Below, one piece after another: positions 32,473 to 41,742 of a DNA stretch of 64,000 nucleotides (positions are counted from its first letter, which is position 1; the number at the start of each line of letters is the position of its first letter). The notes beneath the pieces are model-generated. The model was not told the DNA's origin. It ran no database searches and worked only from the letters and a program-made list of their open reading frames with translations. A program made the translations under genes and the position numbers. Source of the stretch: Planctomycetota bacterium (GTDB lineage Bacteria > Planctomycetota > MHYJ01 > WSZJ01 > JACPWG01); the NCBI GenBank assembly GCA_016197205.1, contig JACPWG010000049.1, forward strand, positions 1-64,000, written 5' to 3'.

Positions 32473-35085
32473 ATGCGCCCACAATCCATGCCCACCGAAC
32501 CCGCGACGGGCAGCGAGGCGTCCACGGCCTTGAGCCCCCGTCCCGAAACCGCCACGCGGTCCGCCACGGTGCACCCGCGCCCACGCCCCCGACCCGAAAT
32601 CCTCGCCCCAGCCGGCGACTTCGAGTGCGTCCGGGCCGCGGTCGAGAACGGCGCGGACGCGGTCTACTTCGGCGTCCAAAAGTGGAACGCACGCGCGCGC
32701 GCCAAAAATTTCCCCGTCGAAGAGCTGCCCGAGCTCCTCTCCTTCCTCCACCTCCGCGGCGTGAAGGGCTACGTCACTTTCAACACCCTTCTCTTCTCGA
32801 ACGAGCTCGCCGAAGGGGAGGCGCTCCTCGAGCGGATCCTCGCGGCCGGACCCGATGCGCTCATCCTGCAGGACTTCGGCGTCGCGCGGCTCGCGCGCGC
32901 GATCTCCCCCGACGTCCATTTGCATGCGAGCACGCAGACGACCACGACCTGCCCCGAGCAGATGGAGTCCCTGCGCGAGTTGGGCTTCTCGCGGGTGATC
33001 CTCGCGCGCGAGCTGTCGGTCGCCGACATCCGCCGGATCAAGGCCTCCACCGACATGCCGCTCGAGGTCTTCGTTCATGGCGCGCTCTGCGTCGCCTATT
33101 CCGGGCAGTGCCTGACGAGCGAGGCAATCGGCGGGCGCTCGGCGAACCGCGGGGCCTGCGCGCAGGCGTGCCGCTTCCCGTACGAGCTGCACGTGGACGG
33201 CCGGCGGCACGACCTCGGGGAGAAGCAGTACCTCATCTCGCCGCAGGACCTCGCTGCCTACGACCTGGTGCCGGAACTGCTCGAGCTCGTCGTTTCGCTC
33301 AAGATCGAGGGGCGGCTCAAGGCCCCGGAGTACGTGGCGGCCACCACGCGGGCCTATCGGAAGGCGGTCGATGGTGCGACCGCCGCTGCTGTTGCCGCTG
33401 CATCCACCGCCACCGCCGCGCCGGCGCCCGGCGGCCAACCCCTTCTCACGCGCGACGAAGTGCTCGGGCTGGAACAGGTCTTTTCCCGCGGCCTCTCGCA
33501 CGGCTTTCTCGGCGGGGTCAACCACCAGGTCCTGGTGCCCGCCCTCTCGCCGAAAAAAAGAGGGCTCTTTCTCGGCCACGTCACAGGGGTGCTCGGTTCG
33601 CGCGTGGCCGTGAAGCTCGAAGGTCCGCTCAAGCCCGGCGACGGCGTCGTCTTCGACTACGGCCGCCCGCAGGACGACGAACCGGGCGGACGGGTCCTGC
33701 ACGTCTGGAAGGACGGGCGGCGCGTCGAGGCGGCCGACGCGCCTGACGCGGTCGAGTTCGAGGTGAGGGAGTGCCCGCCACCGCGCGCGGGCTGGCGCCT
33801 CTGGAAGACCGACGACCCGGCGCTCGACCGCGCCCTCCGGGCGACGTTCGAACGCACCGGCGCCCGCGTCCCCGTGGATGCGCTCGTCGAGGAGGCGGCG
33901 GGCGCGCTCAAGGTCACCTTCACCGACGGCACGCACCGCGTCACCGGCGAGGCCGGGCCGCTCCAGGTCGCGGAACGACGGCCCCTCACCGAAGACTACC
34001 TCCGGGAACAGCTCGGCCGCCTCGGCGACACGCCCTTCGTCCTGCGCGGGCTCGAAGCCCGGCTCGGGCGGGTGATCCTCCCCGTGAGCCGGCTCAACGA
34101 CCTGCGGCGGCGGCTCACCGCGGAGCTTGTTCGCTTGCGCCGGGCAAACCCGGGCTATCGCATCCAGGGGGGCGCACTCGCGCGCCTTCGGGTGGCCGCG
34201 CAGTTCCCCGCGCCGAAAAAAAAGAGCGCCGACCCGCCGCCTCGCCTCGCCGTCCTTTGTCGTTCGATGGACCAGGTGGAGGCCGCGCTCGCGGAGGGCG
34301 CGACCTGGATCGAGTGCGACTACGAGGATCCCCGGCGCTATCGCGACGCCGCGGAGCGCGTGCACGCGGCAGGTGCGGTGCTCTGCCTCGCGCCGCCTCG
34401 CATCCTGAAACCCGGCGAGCAGGGCTTCCTCAAGCTCCTCCTCGGCGCGGGACCGGACGCGGTCCTCGCCCGCTCGACCGGTCACCTGCCGTGGTTCCGG
34501 CGCGAGGCCCCCGGCGTGCCCCTGGTCGGGGACTTCTCGCTCAACGCGGCGAACGACCTGACCGCGGACTGGCTTCTCGCTCAAGGACTCCTGCGCTTCG
34601 TCCCGAGCTATGACCTCAACTTCGAACAGCTCGCGGCGCTCTTCGCCCGCACGGACGCGTCGCGCGCGGAGGTCGTCGTCCACCAGTACATGCCGATGTT
34701 TCACATGGAGCACTGCGTCTTCGCCGCCTGTCTCTCGACCGGCAAGGACTACACCGACTGCGGGCGGCCCTGCGACCGGCACGACCTCGCGCTGAAGGAT
34801 TGGTCCGGCCGCGCGCACCCGGTGAAGGCGGACGCGGGGTGCCGCAACACGATCTACAACGCGGTGCCGCAGAGCGCGTCGCAATACGTCCGGCGTTTTC
34901 TCGACCTGGGCGTCCGCTGGTTTCGCCTCGAGCTGCTGCGGGAGACGGGCGACGAGGCGCGTCGTCTGGTGCGCGGCTACGCGGACGTGCTCGCGGGCCG
35001 GAGCGACGGCCAGACGCTCTGGCAGGAGCTGCGCGCCTCGAACTACCTGGGGGTCACGCGCGGGCCGCTGGGCCGCGAGGACTGA
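32473..35085 (+). CDS. Peptidase U32 family protein with DUF3656-like region (RlhA/YegQ-type)
   Basis: The 870-residue protein starts with a disordered Pro/Thr-rich tail (1-40), then a U32 domain: EILAPAGDFECVRAAVENGA, AVYFGVQKWNARARAKNF, HASTQTTT, and the Cys-rich FVHGALCVAYSGQC...RSANRGACAQACR. A middle DUF3656-like region is followed by a second U32-like segment with YMPMFHMEHC and DCGRPCDRHD. Family members include RlhA and TrhP, which hydroxylate cytidine in 23S rRNA and uridine in tRNA. The conserved cysteines probably hold an iron-sulfur cluster. The closest role is RNA hydroxylation rather than proteolysis; which RNA is not readable. A second ATG 15 bases downstream is an alternative start. 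Confidence 0.9.
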   Translation: MRPQSMPTEPATGSEASTALSPRPETATRSATVHPRPRPRPEILAPAGDFECVRAAVENGADAVYFGVQKWNARARAKNFPVEELPELLSFLHLRGVKGYVTFNTLLFSNELAEGEALLERILAAGPDALILQDFGVARLARAISPDVHLHASTQTTTTCPEQMESLRELGFSRVILARELSVADIRRIKASTDMPLEVFVHGALCVAYSGQCLTSEAIGGRSANRGACAQACRFPYELHVDGRRHDLGEKQYLISPQDLAAYDLVPELLELVVSLKIEGRLKAPEYVAATTRAYRKAVDGATAAAVAAASTATAAPAPGGQPLLTRDEVLGLEQVFSRGLSHGFLGGVNHQVLVPALSPKKRGLFLGHVTGVLGSRVAVKLEGPLKPGDGVVFDYGRPQDDEPGGRVLHVWKDGRRVEAADAPDAVEFEVRECPPPRAGWRLWKTDDPALDRALRATFERTGARVPVDALVEEAAGALKVTFTDGTHRVTGEAGPLQVAERRPLTEDYLREQLGRLGDTPFVLRGLEARLGRVILPVSRLNDLRRRLTAELVRLRRANPGYRIQGGALARLRVAAQFPAPKKKSADPPPRLAVLCRSMDQVEAALAEGATWIECDYEDPRRYRDAAERVHAAGAVLCLAPPRILKPGEQGFLKLLLGAGPDAVLARSTGHLPWFRREAPGVPLVGDFSLNAANDLTADWLLAQGLLRFVPSYDLNFEQLAALFARTDASRAEVVVHQYMPMFHMEHCVFAACLSTGKDYTDCGRPCDRHDLALKDWSGRAHPVKADAGCRNTIYNAVPQSASQYVRRFLDLGVRWFRLELLRETGDEARRLVRGYADVLAGRSDGQTLWQELRASNYLGVTRGPLGRED

Positions 35086-35910
35086 GTACCGCTCCACGGA
35101 AGTCGGTGACCAATAGCCGAAGGCAAGTTCGGCCGCCCGCGAGGCGCGCGAGCGAGGCGTAGTAACGGAGAACTACGTCGAGCGAGCGCAACGAAGCAGG
35201 CGGCCGAAATCGCCGAGGAAATGCGACTTGAGTCGGCCTTGTGGTGCAGGGCTTCCGCCTTCGCGCGCGGCGCTTCGGTGGACGTGTCCGCCCCGCACCC
35301 GCTCTCGCACGGAACGTCCGAAGCTCCCCCCCGACTTCCTCTGGCCGCTCCCGCACTCCAAACGCTCGGCGAATTTCATACGGGGCGTCCCGTCGGTGCA
35401 GGGCGGAAGCCCTGCACCACAAGGGCTCGGGGCCGACGAATACGAGCAGTGGGAAGTTCGCCCCTTCCCGCGCTCGGCCGCTTGAGCCTCCGTGCCGCTC
35501 GAGTCGACCCGTTTCATGTCGACTTCGCCATTATGTCTACTTGCCGACCCTGGCGCAATAGGGTAAGGACCCTAGCCATGGTCTTGCCCTGCATCCACTC
35601 GCAGCTTGTCCTTCCCATCCTCCACCGAGCGCGCCTACCCGTCGAATCTCATTTGGCTCGCGTGCCACCAGGCCGAGGACGGGAGCTGGGACCCGGAGGA
35701 CTTCGGCGCACGCTGCAAGGATCATCCCTGCGCAGAGAAGGGGAGGCGCGAGTACCGGTGGCGGCCCGGGGCGTGGAGAGCCACATCGAAGACGTGAAGG
35801 GGCGGGAGGGCGCTCTTTCCTCCGAACAAGGGGCGAGCCGCCCCCAGGCCGGTCGGCCGCTCCCTGCTCCCCGCCGCCACCTCGAAAACAAAAGAGGGAG
35901 CGCGCTCCGA
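35086..35910. other. 825-bp intergenic region with a long inverted repeat
   Basis: No gene is supported on either strand; open frames here are low-complexity. It contains the 188-bp element bounded by a perfect 23-bp inverted repeat at 35237-35424. The remainder shows nothing recognisable. Confidence 0.55.
35237..35424. repeat. MITE-like element with perfect 23-bp inverted repeats
   Basis: CCTTGTGGTGCAGGGCTTCC(GCC) at 35237-35259 is perfectly inverted at 35402-35424. The 142-bp interior is non-coding. A diverged single arm (CCTTGTGGTCCAGGCCTTCC) occurs inside the element at 46810-46931, linking the two repeat types. No target duplication is visible. Confidence 0.7.
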
Positions 35911-37179
35911 CTACTTCCCAGGAACGAAGGCCGACACAAGCGCCTCCCGCAGCCCCTCCAGCCCGAACTCGACCTCGACCCACCGCCCATCCGCCTTCGT
36001 GCTCCACGTCAACTCCACGCCGTGCTCGCGCTTCACGGAGAGGCGCAGCTCACGGTCGATGTCGGCGAGGTAGCGCGCGAACCCGGTTGCGGCCTCGGGG
36101 CCCGTCATGCGGAGGTGCAGCCGACCGCGCGCGCGGTCCGCGCTCGCGAGGCTGAGCTCCCAACTTGCCCCCTCCAGGTGCTTCACATGCGGCGTGTTCC
36201 GGGACAGTTCGTCCAGTTCCGGGTGGAAGTGAGGGAGGGTGCCGTCCCGATTGACCGTGAAGCCCCACGCGACGCGGTCCTTGCCGAGCCGCTCGTGCAG
36301 GTCGAGCAGGAGCGGACTTCCGCCCAGGAACACGTCGGCGCCCGCGAGCAGGTCGAGCGAGTGCTTCATCTCGTCGGGATTCTCCGCTTTCAGTCCCGTG
36401 TTGCACAGGACGCAAGTCGACGGTTTGTTATTGACGGTGCCCCCCCAAGGGCACAGCCCGCCCGACCCACCACCGGCCTCGCGGTTGTGCGTGCGGATGA
36501 CCTCGGCATCGCGTAGCTCCACGAGGATGCGAGTCCCCCGATGGGTGACCACTCTCCCGCCGGGAGGCGTCGGGGCGTGCTCGAACGCATACCCGACGAG
36601 GTTCGCGAAGCGCCCGAGGCTGATGGCGGTCAGTTCGCTGCCCGGATCGCCGTCCCCGCCGTGGGGCCGGCGGTACGCGCGGGCAAGGTGAACCGGCAGG
36701 AGGGCCCCAAGGACCGAGCGGGTGTCCTTGCAACCGAAGGCCGACATCAGCTTCCGGAAAGGGGGCGGGATCGTCTCGGGGCTGCGTGCGTCGATGCGGG
36801 CGGCTACTTCGCGCAGCAGATCGACGACGCCGGGATCGGAAGGGTCCAGCTCGAGCGCGGCGAATTCGGCCGTGTTGGAATCCACCAGGAGCTCCGGGGC
36901 GACGGGCGTGGACGTTTCCCGGGCCCACCTGTAGATGCCGTAGAGAACGACGAAGAGGCTCAGCAGCATCCCCAGGCAGCCCGCACCGCAGCCCAGGGCG
37001 AGGTTGCGGCACGAGAAGCGTCCGCCCACTCGTGGCGGGGTGCTTGAGGAAGGCGCGCCGGGGGTGACAACCGGACCGGGCAGGGAGGCAAGCCGCTGGG
37101 TCGGCTCGACCGGCCCGACGGGCTCCACTCGCGGGAGAGGTCGCGTCGGCTCGGTCGGCGAAGGGATTCCGTCATTCAC
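35911..37179 (-). CDS. Single-pass membrane protein of unknown function
   Basis: The 422-residue protein has a Pro/Thr-rich cytoplasmic N-terminus (1-55), one membrane helix near 62-84 (GCGAGCLGMLLSLFVVLYGI) and a 330-residue extracytoplasmic domain. The latter contains CPWGG...CVLCNTG, a small cysteine cluster, and LLAGADVFLGGSPLLLDL. No family is recognised. It is the last gene of the operon that starts with the caspase-like gene at 43362; its start lies 24 bp after the 70-aa gene. The ATG has AGAGGTGA upstream. Confidence 0.78.
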   Translation of the reverse strand: MNDGIPSPTEPTRPLPRVEPVGPVEPTQRLASLPGPVVTPGAPSSSTPPRVGGRFSCRNLALGCGAGCLGMLLSLFVVLYGIYRWARETSTPVAPELLVDSNTAEFAALELDPSDPGVVDLLREVAARIDARSPETIPPPFRKLMSAFGCKDTRSVLGALLPVHLARAYRRPHGGDGDPGSELTAISLGRFANLVGYAFEHAPTPPGGRVVTHRGTRILVELRDAEVIRTHNREAGGGSGGLCPWGGTVNNKPSTCVLCNTGLKAENPDEMKHSLDLLAGADVFLGGSPLLLDLHERLGKDRVAWGFTVNRDGTLPHFHPELDELSRNTPHVKHLEGASWELSLASADRARGRLHLRMTGPEAATGFARYLADIDRELRLSVKREHGVELTWSTKADGRWVEVEFGLEGLREALVSAFVPGK

Positions 37180-37203
37180 CTCTGGTGCCTTGAATAGGGC
37201 CGG

Positions 37204-37416
37204 TCACCCTGTATCCGATCCCGTCCCGCTTGTCCCTTCGGGGGAGCGTACACCACCGTGCCGCAGACACAATGATGGCACCAGGTCGAACGTCACCTGG
37301 ATCCGCGCCTTCACGCCGAGCTGTCCCAGCGGGATCGTCTCGCCACCGCCGCCGCTTCCACCGCCGCCGTCCTCTTCAACTTCGCCGGTGGCGGGAGAAA
37401 AGAAAACTTCGGTCAT
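37204..37416 (-). CDS. Small 70-aa protein in the channel operon
   Basis: A 70-residue product (MTEVFFSPATGEVEEDGG) whose ATG overlaps the TGA of the preceding membrane-protein gene in the form ATGA, a strong sign of translational coupling and hence of a real gene. It has a Gly/Glu-rich stretch, then GQLGVKARIQVTFDLVP. No family is recognised and no signal or membrane segment is present. Confidence 0.65.
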   Translation of the reverse strand: MTEVFFSPATGEVEEDGGGGSGGGGETIPLGQLGVKARIQVTFDLVPSLCLRHGGVRSPEGTSGTGSDTG

Positions 37417-38366
37417 GCGACGGGCCCCGCTTCCTTCGCCGCCCCGGCCCCCGCCGCGCGACGACGCTCCACGACGCGCCCGAGCCAGAAGCAGAGCACG
37501 GGCAACGCCCCGGCGGGGAAGACCAGCAGCCCCAGCAGGAGCTGCTTTCCCCGGATCACGGCTCGGATCGGCTGCACGAGCATCGGCACGGCGCCGTGCT
37601 CCACGACGTGACCCGCCAGTTCCGCGTGCGTAACGCCGCGCGGACTCCCGGTCGCCGCCGCGGCCGCGGGCAGCGTCCGGAAGAACTCCCGGACCGGGCC
37701 CCCCAGGCCGAAGCGGTCCAGCTCCTCCACCAGCTTGTCGCGAAGCACGTGGCGCACGGTCCACCCGAGCACCGAGGTCGTCACCGTCTCCGCGAGCGTC
37801 CCTTCCGCCAGGTTGAACCGCTTCCGGATCGTCTCCTTCGCGTACGTCACCCCCGCCTTCACCAGCGGCTCTTCCGCGCGTTCGAGCCGCTCGACGAACG
37901 CGACGACGTCGAACTCGCCCTCGCCTTGCTGAAACGCCTCCAGCGCCCGCGAGTACTCCGCGGTGAGGACCTGGTTGCGGCCCGTGGCGACGTCCACGTC
38001 CTGTAAAAAAAAGTCGATCGCTACCAGCCCGAAGGCGCCGGCGTTCCCGACGGGGTCAAGCACTTCGGTCCGAAACTGGCTCTTCGTGATCGCGCGCTCG
38101 ATGCCGGACGCGACGCCCTGGCACCCGCCGAGGACGCACCCCAGCGCGCCGAGCGCCATCACCAGCCACCCCAGCGCCAGCGCCCGCAGCCACCCGGCCC
38201 GCGCCACCTGGAGCCGGAACGCTCCGCACCGGCTCAGCAGGACGTGCGCGAACCACCCGGCCGGCCCGCCTACGAACACGCCCAGCACGGCCCACTTCGC
38301 GATGTCCCAGAGGACCAGGTGGAGCTGCGACTTCAACAGCTCGTCGAAAACCTTCCCTGCATCCAT
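37413..38366 (-). CDS. Multi-pass membrane protein of unknown function
   Basis: The 317-residue protein has hydrophobic segments near 19-45 (VLWDIAKWAVLGVFVGGPAG), 62-85 (LALGWLVMALGALGCVLGG) and 275-298 (LLLGLLVFPAGALPVLCFWL). A soluble helical region lies between them (110-250). No family is recognised. It follows the ligand-gated channel gene by 40 bp and overlaps the 70-aa gene, so it probably works with the channel or shares its regulation. Confidence 0.8.
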   Translation of the reverse strand: MDAGKVFDELLKSQLHLVLWDIAKWAVLGVFVGGPAGWFAHVLLSRCGAFRLQVARAGWLRALALGWLVMALGALGCVLGGCQGVASGIERAITKSQFRTEVLDPVGNAGAFGLVAIDFFLQDVDVATGRNQVLTAEYSRALEAFQQGEGEFDVVAFVERLERAEEPLVKAGVTYAKETIRKRFNLAEGTLAETVTTSVLGWTVRHVLRDKLVEELDRFGLGGPVREFFRTLPAAAAATGSPRGVTHAELAGHVVEHGAVPMLVQPIRAVIRGKQLLLGLLVFPAGALPVLCFWLGRVVERRRAAGAGAAKEAGPVA

Positions 38367-38406
38367 CCCGTGTCTGCGCCTCCAGGAGTCGAGCCCGCGC
38401 CTCGCG

Positions 38407-39444
38407 TCACAGCCAGATTTTCGCCACCAGTACGCCGAGGACCACCAGATAACCGCCGGGAAGGAGGCGGCGGCTCCAGGATCGGGCGCGTAGACCCGCC
38501 TCCTTGGGACCGTCCTTCGCCAAGCGATGGACGTAGATCACCTCAAACGCGCTCAGCAAGATGAAGACGAAAGACGCCCGCTGGAAATAGTCCATCCACG
38601 TCGAATACTCGAGGTCGGGCAGCGCGGTATCGATCGAGATCGTGAAGGCCACCACGGTCAGGAGGAGCGACAGGGTCAGGCCGAGCTGCGTCGACACGTC
38701 CTCGAGGTCCACCCAGAAGACGATCCAGGAAAGCAGTACGAAAAGGAAGGTGGGGAGGACGATGTTGAGGAGGTAGTAGTGCGAGATGCGCGTGATCGCG
38801 AGTTTGAAGGTAAGCCTGGAGAACCGCGTCGGAGTCTTGAGGAACCGCCGAGTGCTCGACTCGACCGTCAGCCCGTGCAAGCGCCAGCCGGACAGGAAGG
38901 CCTCGTCCTCGATGCCCGTCCTCGCCTCATCCTGCACCAGGACAACCTGGTCCGGTTCCGCGGTGAAGGGCTCCACCATGAACTGAAGTTCCTGGCGGTC
39001 GAACGGGAAGCGCGCGTAATCCAGCTCCGAGGACAGGGTGGCATTGAAGCGCGTGGGGAAGTTTACCGTGCCGTCCGGCGAGACGTGGTAGCCGTCCTGA
39101 AGCAGCACGTTGAACTCCAGGGCATTGATGACTTCGATGACGGGACTCCAGAGTTCGCCGGCGGCGTAGTGCTTCTCCCGAACGCCCTCGGCCTTCGGGT
39201 CGAAAGCAAGGCGGGGGTCCTTCCACGAGAGGAAGAGATACCCCATGGCTTTGAAGTTCTCGTTCGTGGCGTCGATCGCGTCGAAATCGACGTAACACAT
39301 GCCGACACGAACCTCGACCGGCCCGGCGCCCGGCGGTCGGTCGAGAAGCGGCGTCGTCCCCCCCTCCTTTGCGAGCGCCGTGCCGGAGGCCCATGCCGCG
39401 CCGACGAAAACGAAGAGCGCAAGGAGCACGGCTTTCGGCCTCAT
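38407..39444 (-). CDS. Prokaryotic pentameric ligand-gated ion channel (Cys-loop receptor family)
   Basis: The 345-residue protein has a signal peptide (1-25), an extracellular beta-sandwich with VRVGMCYVDFDAIDATNENF, YLFLSWKDPRL, ELDYARFPFDRQELQF and a four-helix channel domain. M1 is YLLNIVLPTFLFVLLSWIVF, M2 DVSTQLGLTLSLLLTVVAF, M3 YFQRASFVFILLSAFEVIYV, and M4 sits at the extreme C-terminus. The PFDRQ and LPTF motifs are hallmarks of GLIC/ELIC relatives. It should form a homopentameric, probably cation-selective channel gated by an unknown small ligand or pH. The start overlaps the upstream stop (ATGA), so it is coupled to the MocA/XdhC genes. Confidence 0.93.
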   Translation of the reverse strand: MRPKAVLLALFVFVGAAWASGTALAKEGGTTPLLDRPPGAGPVEVRVGMCYVDFDAIDATNENFKAMGYLFLSWKDPRLAFDPKAEGVREKHYAAGELWSPVIEVINALEFNVLLQDGYHVSPDGTVNFPTRFNATLSSELDYARFPFDRQELQFMVEPFTAEPDQVVLVQDEARTGIEDEAFLSGWRLHGLTVESSTRRFLKTPTRFSRLTFKLAITRISHYYLLNIVLPTFLFVLLSWIVFWVDLEDVSTQLGLTLSLLLTVVAFTISIDTALPDLEYSTWMDYFQRASFVFILLSAFEVIYVHRLAKDGPKEAGLRARSWSRRLLPGGYLVVLGVLVAKIWL

Positions 39445-40169
39445 GTCGGCGACTCCACGCTTGCGGGTTCGGGTTCCCCCGGCGCGGCCGGCTGCCGTCC
39501 ACGACGAAAGGAAAGCCACGGCAGACCTCCCCAGAGGGCGAAGTGCCCGAGGAGCAGAAAGAGCGAGAAAATCTGGAGCAACTCGACGCGAAGCTGCACG
39601 ACACGCTCCAGCACCGCGGCCCCGATCCACAGCACCGGGAGGGGCAGAACACAAAGACCCGCGCCGGTGAGAACCCTTTGGAGCGGCGCGCGCGCCAGGA
39701 GGCCGACGACGAGCGCGACCAGCACCGCCGACACCGGCGCCTCGGTCAGGCGCACCACGCGGTTGAGCCAGAACATGGGGTGGCCGAACGAACGCAGCCC
39801 AAGCAGCTCGACGAGCTCCTGGAGCAGGTTCACCAGCCAGGGATGCGGATCCCAAAAGGCGCGCCCGGCCAGCGCCGCGAGCCAGCCCGCCGCGAAGGCC
39901 TTCACCGCGAGCCAGGGTTCGCGCCGCGAGAGCGCGACGGCCGCGGGCGCAAAACCGCCCCAGAGCGAGGCAAGGGCCAGGCCCCCCGCGTCCCAGTGGA
40001 GCACGGGGACGCCGCCCCCGAGCCGCGCCGTCTGCCACATCCGCGGGAGAGCGAAGGGCAGGGAGGCGACGAGGTTGCCGACCAGCGCCGCCATCGCTTC
40101 GCTCCGGAAGGCGCCGGCCTCGCCGGCGCCGACGCCCGCGGTCCGCCACGTCCGTCGCGTTCCGCTCAC
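39441..40169 (-). CDS. Multi-pass membrane protein between XdhC and the ion channel
   Basis: The 242-residue protein has about five hydrophobic segments, including LALASLWGGFAPAAVALS, AVLVALVVGLLARAP, VLTGAGLCVLPLPVLWIGA and IFSLFLLLGHFALWGGLP. It has no recognised family. The start is GTG at 40169, overlapping the XdhC stop as GTGA; an ATG at 40094 is an alternative that would lose the coupling. Its own stop overlaps the channel start. The arrangement suggests a shared stoichiometric unit with the channel. Confidence 0.75.
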   Translation of the reverse strand: MSGTRRTWRTAGVGAGEAGAFRSEAMAALVGNLVASLPFALPRMWQTARLGGGVPVLHWDAGGLALASLWGGFAPAAVALSRREPWLAVKAFAAGWLAALAGRAFWDPHPWLVNLLQELVELLGLRSFGHPMFWLNRVVRLTEAPVSAVLVALVVGLLARAPLQRVLTGAGLCVLPLPVLWIGAAVLERVVQLRVELLQIFSLFLLLGHFALWGGLPWLSFRRGRQPAAPGEPEPASVESPT

Positions 40170-41056
40170 GGCTCCGAACCGCCGCCCGGCGCGGCCGCGG
40201 GCACGCCGGACTCGCCGGCCGCGGCCGCAGGGCCGACCGCCGGGGCGGATGTGGCCGTCGCCGCCGCCTGGGGCGCGGCGCCTCGGAGCTTGAAGTCCTT
40301 CAGCAGGCTCCCTACGATCGCGATCGCGATCTCCGCCGGCGTCTCCGCCCCGAGCGCGAGCCCCACCGGCCACTCCACGCGGTCCGACGCCGCCGGCGGC
40401 AGCCCGCGCTCGACCATCCTTTTTTTGAACTCCTTCACCTTCGCGTTCGACGCGATGACGCCGATCCAGCCCGGGAACCGCGCGAGGCAGTGATACACCG
40501 CGTCGCTGTCGAGCGCGTGCGAATAGCCCATGATCAGCGCGTGGCTGTACGGGGAGAGGTCGGCCGTCGGGAACCAGTCGTTCGGCTTGGCGACCCAGAG
40601 CCCGCGGGCCTGCGGGAACCGCTCGCGCGAGGCGTACTCGGGCCGATCGTCCAGGACCGACACTTCGAACTCCAGCCGCGGGCACAGCAGGTACACCTCG
40701 TAGGCGACGTGCCCGCCGCCGAGCAGGAGGACGTGCGGACGGGGAAGCATGGGTTCGATATGGACCTCCACGATGCCTCCGCAAAGACTGGAAAGCGCGC
40801 CCGGCCGGTGCATCGCCAGGTCGAACCGGTGGACGTCCGACTTGCCCGTGCGAAGCGCCTCCCGGGCGAGCGTCTTGACTTTTTCTTCGAGGCCGGCCCC
40901 GCCGACCGTACCTTGGAAAGCACCGTCCTCGAAGACGAGCATCCGGGCGCCGGCCTTCCCCGGGACCGAGCCCTTCGCGCTTACGACCGTGCAGAGGGCG
41001 AAGGGGATCCGCCGCTCCAGCAGGCCGATCGCCTCCCGCAGGACTTGTCGGCTCAT
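40166..41056 (-). CDS. xdhC: XdhC/CoxF-family molybdenum-cofactor insertion protein
   Basis: The 296-residue protein has the XdhC N-terminal domain (FALCTVVSAKGSVPGKAGARM) and the C-terminal Rossmann domain (HVLLLGGGHVAYEV, VSVLDDRPEYASRERFP, WPVGLALGAETPAEIAIAI). XdhC proteins bind sulfurated molybdenum cofactor and deliver it to xanthine dehydrogenase-type enzymes. No molybdenum hydroxylase subunit is encoded in this window, which is odd. The last 40 residues are an Ala/Pro-rich extension. It overlaps the genes on both sides by four bases. Confidence 0.92.
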   Translation of the reverse strand: MSRQVLREAIGLLERRIPFALCTVVSAKGSVPGKAGARMLVFEDGAFQGTVGGAGLEEKVKTLAREALRTGKSDVHRFDLAMHRPGALSSLCGGIVEVHIEPMLPRPHVLLLGGGHVAYEVYLLCPRLEFEVSVLDDRPEYASRERFPQARGLWVAKPNDWFPTADLSPYSHALIMGYSHALDSDAVYHCLARFPGWIGVIASNAKVKEFKKRMVERGLPPAASDRVEWPVGLALGAETPAEIAIAIVGSLLKDFKLRGAAPQAAATATSAPAVGPAAAAGESGVPAAAPGGGSEP

Positions 41057-41730
41057 TCGCTCCTCCGCCGGCGCCGGTACAGCTCGAGCGCCCGTGCGTA
41101 ATCCTCCGGCGTGTCCACGTCCAGGAGCACGCCGGCGTCGTCCACCACCACGTGGAGGATCCGCGCCTCGTGCCGCCGGACGACCGCGCGGGCCGGTTCG
41201 TCGTCCCCCAGCGCCAAGAACTCGGCCAGCAATGCGCGGCCCACCACCACGGGGTGCCCGCGACGATGCTCGAGGCTCGGGATCACAAGCAGCGGGCTCC
41301 CGGGGGCGTCGACGGCCGGCCCCGCCTCGAAGCGCTCCGCGAGCGTGCGGACCGTAGCGGGCAGCACGAGGGGACCGTCGACCGGAAAGAGCAGGAAGCC
41401 GTCGGCCTCCTCCGGCAAGCACAAGAGCCCAGCGCGAAGCGACGACGTCCGGCCGCGGGCCGGCTCCGGATTCAGCACGGTCACGACGCCGGAGAGGTCG
41501 ACCGTCTCACGCACCCTTCGCGCCTCGTGGCCGAGCACGACGATGGGTCGCAGGCCGGGCGCCGCTCCCGGCGCGACCAGCCCCGCGCACGCGTCCAGCA
41601 CCAGCTCGAGCGCCGTTCGCCCGTCGAAGTCGAGCAGGGGCTTCGGCCGGCCTCCCATGCGGGTGGAGAGCCCGGCCGCGAGGACCACCGGACAGAGCCG
41701 CGCCGCGCCGGGGCGTTCCGGACCTCCCAT
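41053..41730 (-). CDS. MocA/MobA-like molybdenum-cofactor nucleotidyltransferase
   Basis: The 225-residue protein has the nucleotidyltransferase signature PVVLAAGLSTRMGGRPKPLL, a metal-binding FPVDGPLV, and RRGHPVVVGRAL. MocA adds CMP to molybdopterin for xanthine-dehydrogenase-type enzymes; MobA would add GMP. Pairing with XdhC favours MocA. A general NTP-transferase role cannot be excluded. Its start is 12 bp after the caspase-like gene and its stop overlaps the XdhC start. Confidence 0.88.
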   Translation of the reverse strand: MGGPERPGAARLCPVVLAAGLSTRMGGRPKPLLDFDGRTALELVLDACAGLVAPGAAPGLRPIVVLGHEARRVRETVDLSGVVTVLNPEPARGRTSSLRAGLLCLPEEADGFLLFPVDGPLVLPATVRTLAERFEAGPAVDAPGSPLLVIPSLEHRRGHPVVVGRALLAEFLALGDDEPARAVVRRHEARILHVVVDDAGVLLDVDTPEDYARALELYRRRRRSE

Positions 41731-41742
41731 CGGCTCTCCGCG

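Noticed and set aside
32386..35097. 903-aa minus-strand open frame opposite the U32 gene
   Set aside because: Antisense to a well-supported U32 protein, with no domains or ribosome-binding site.
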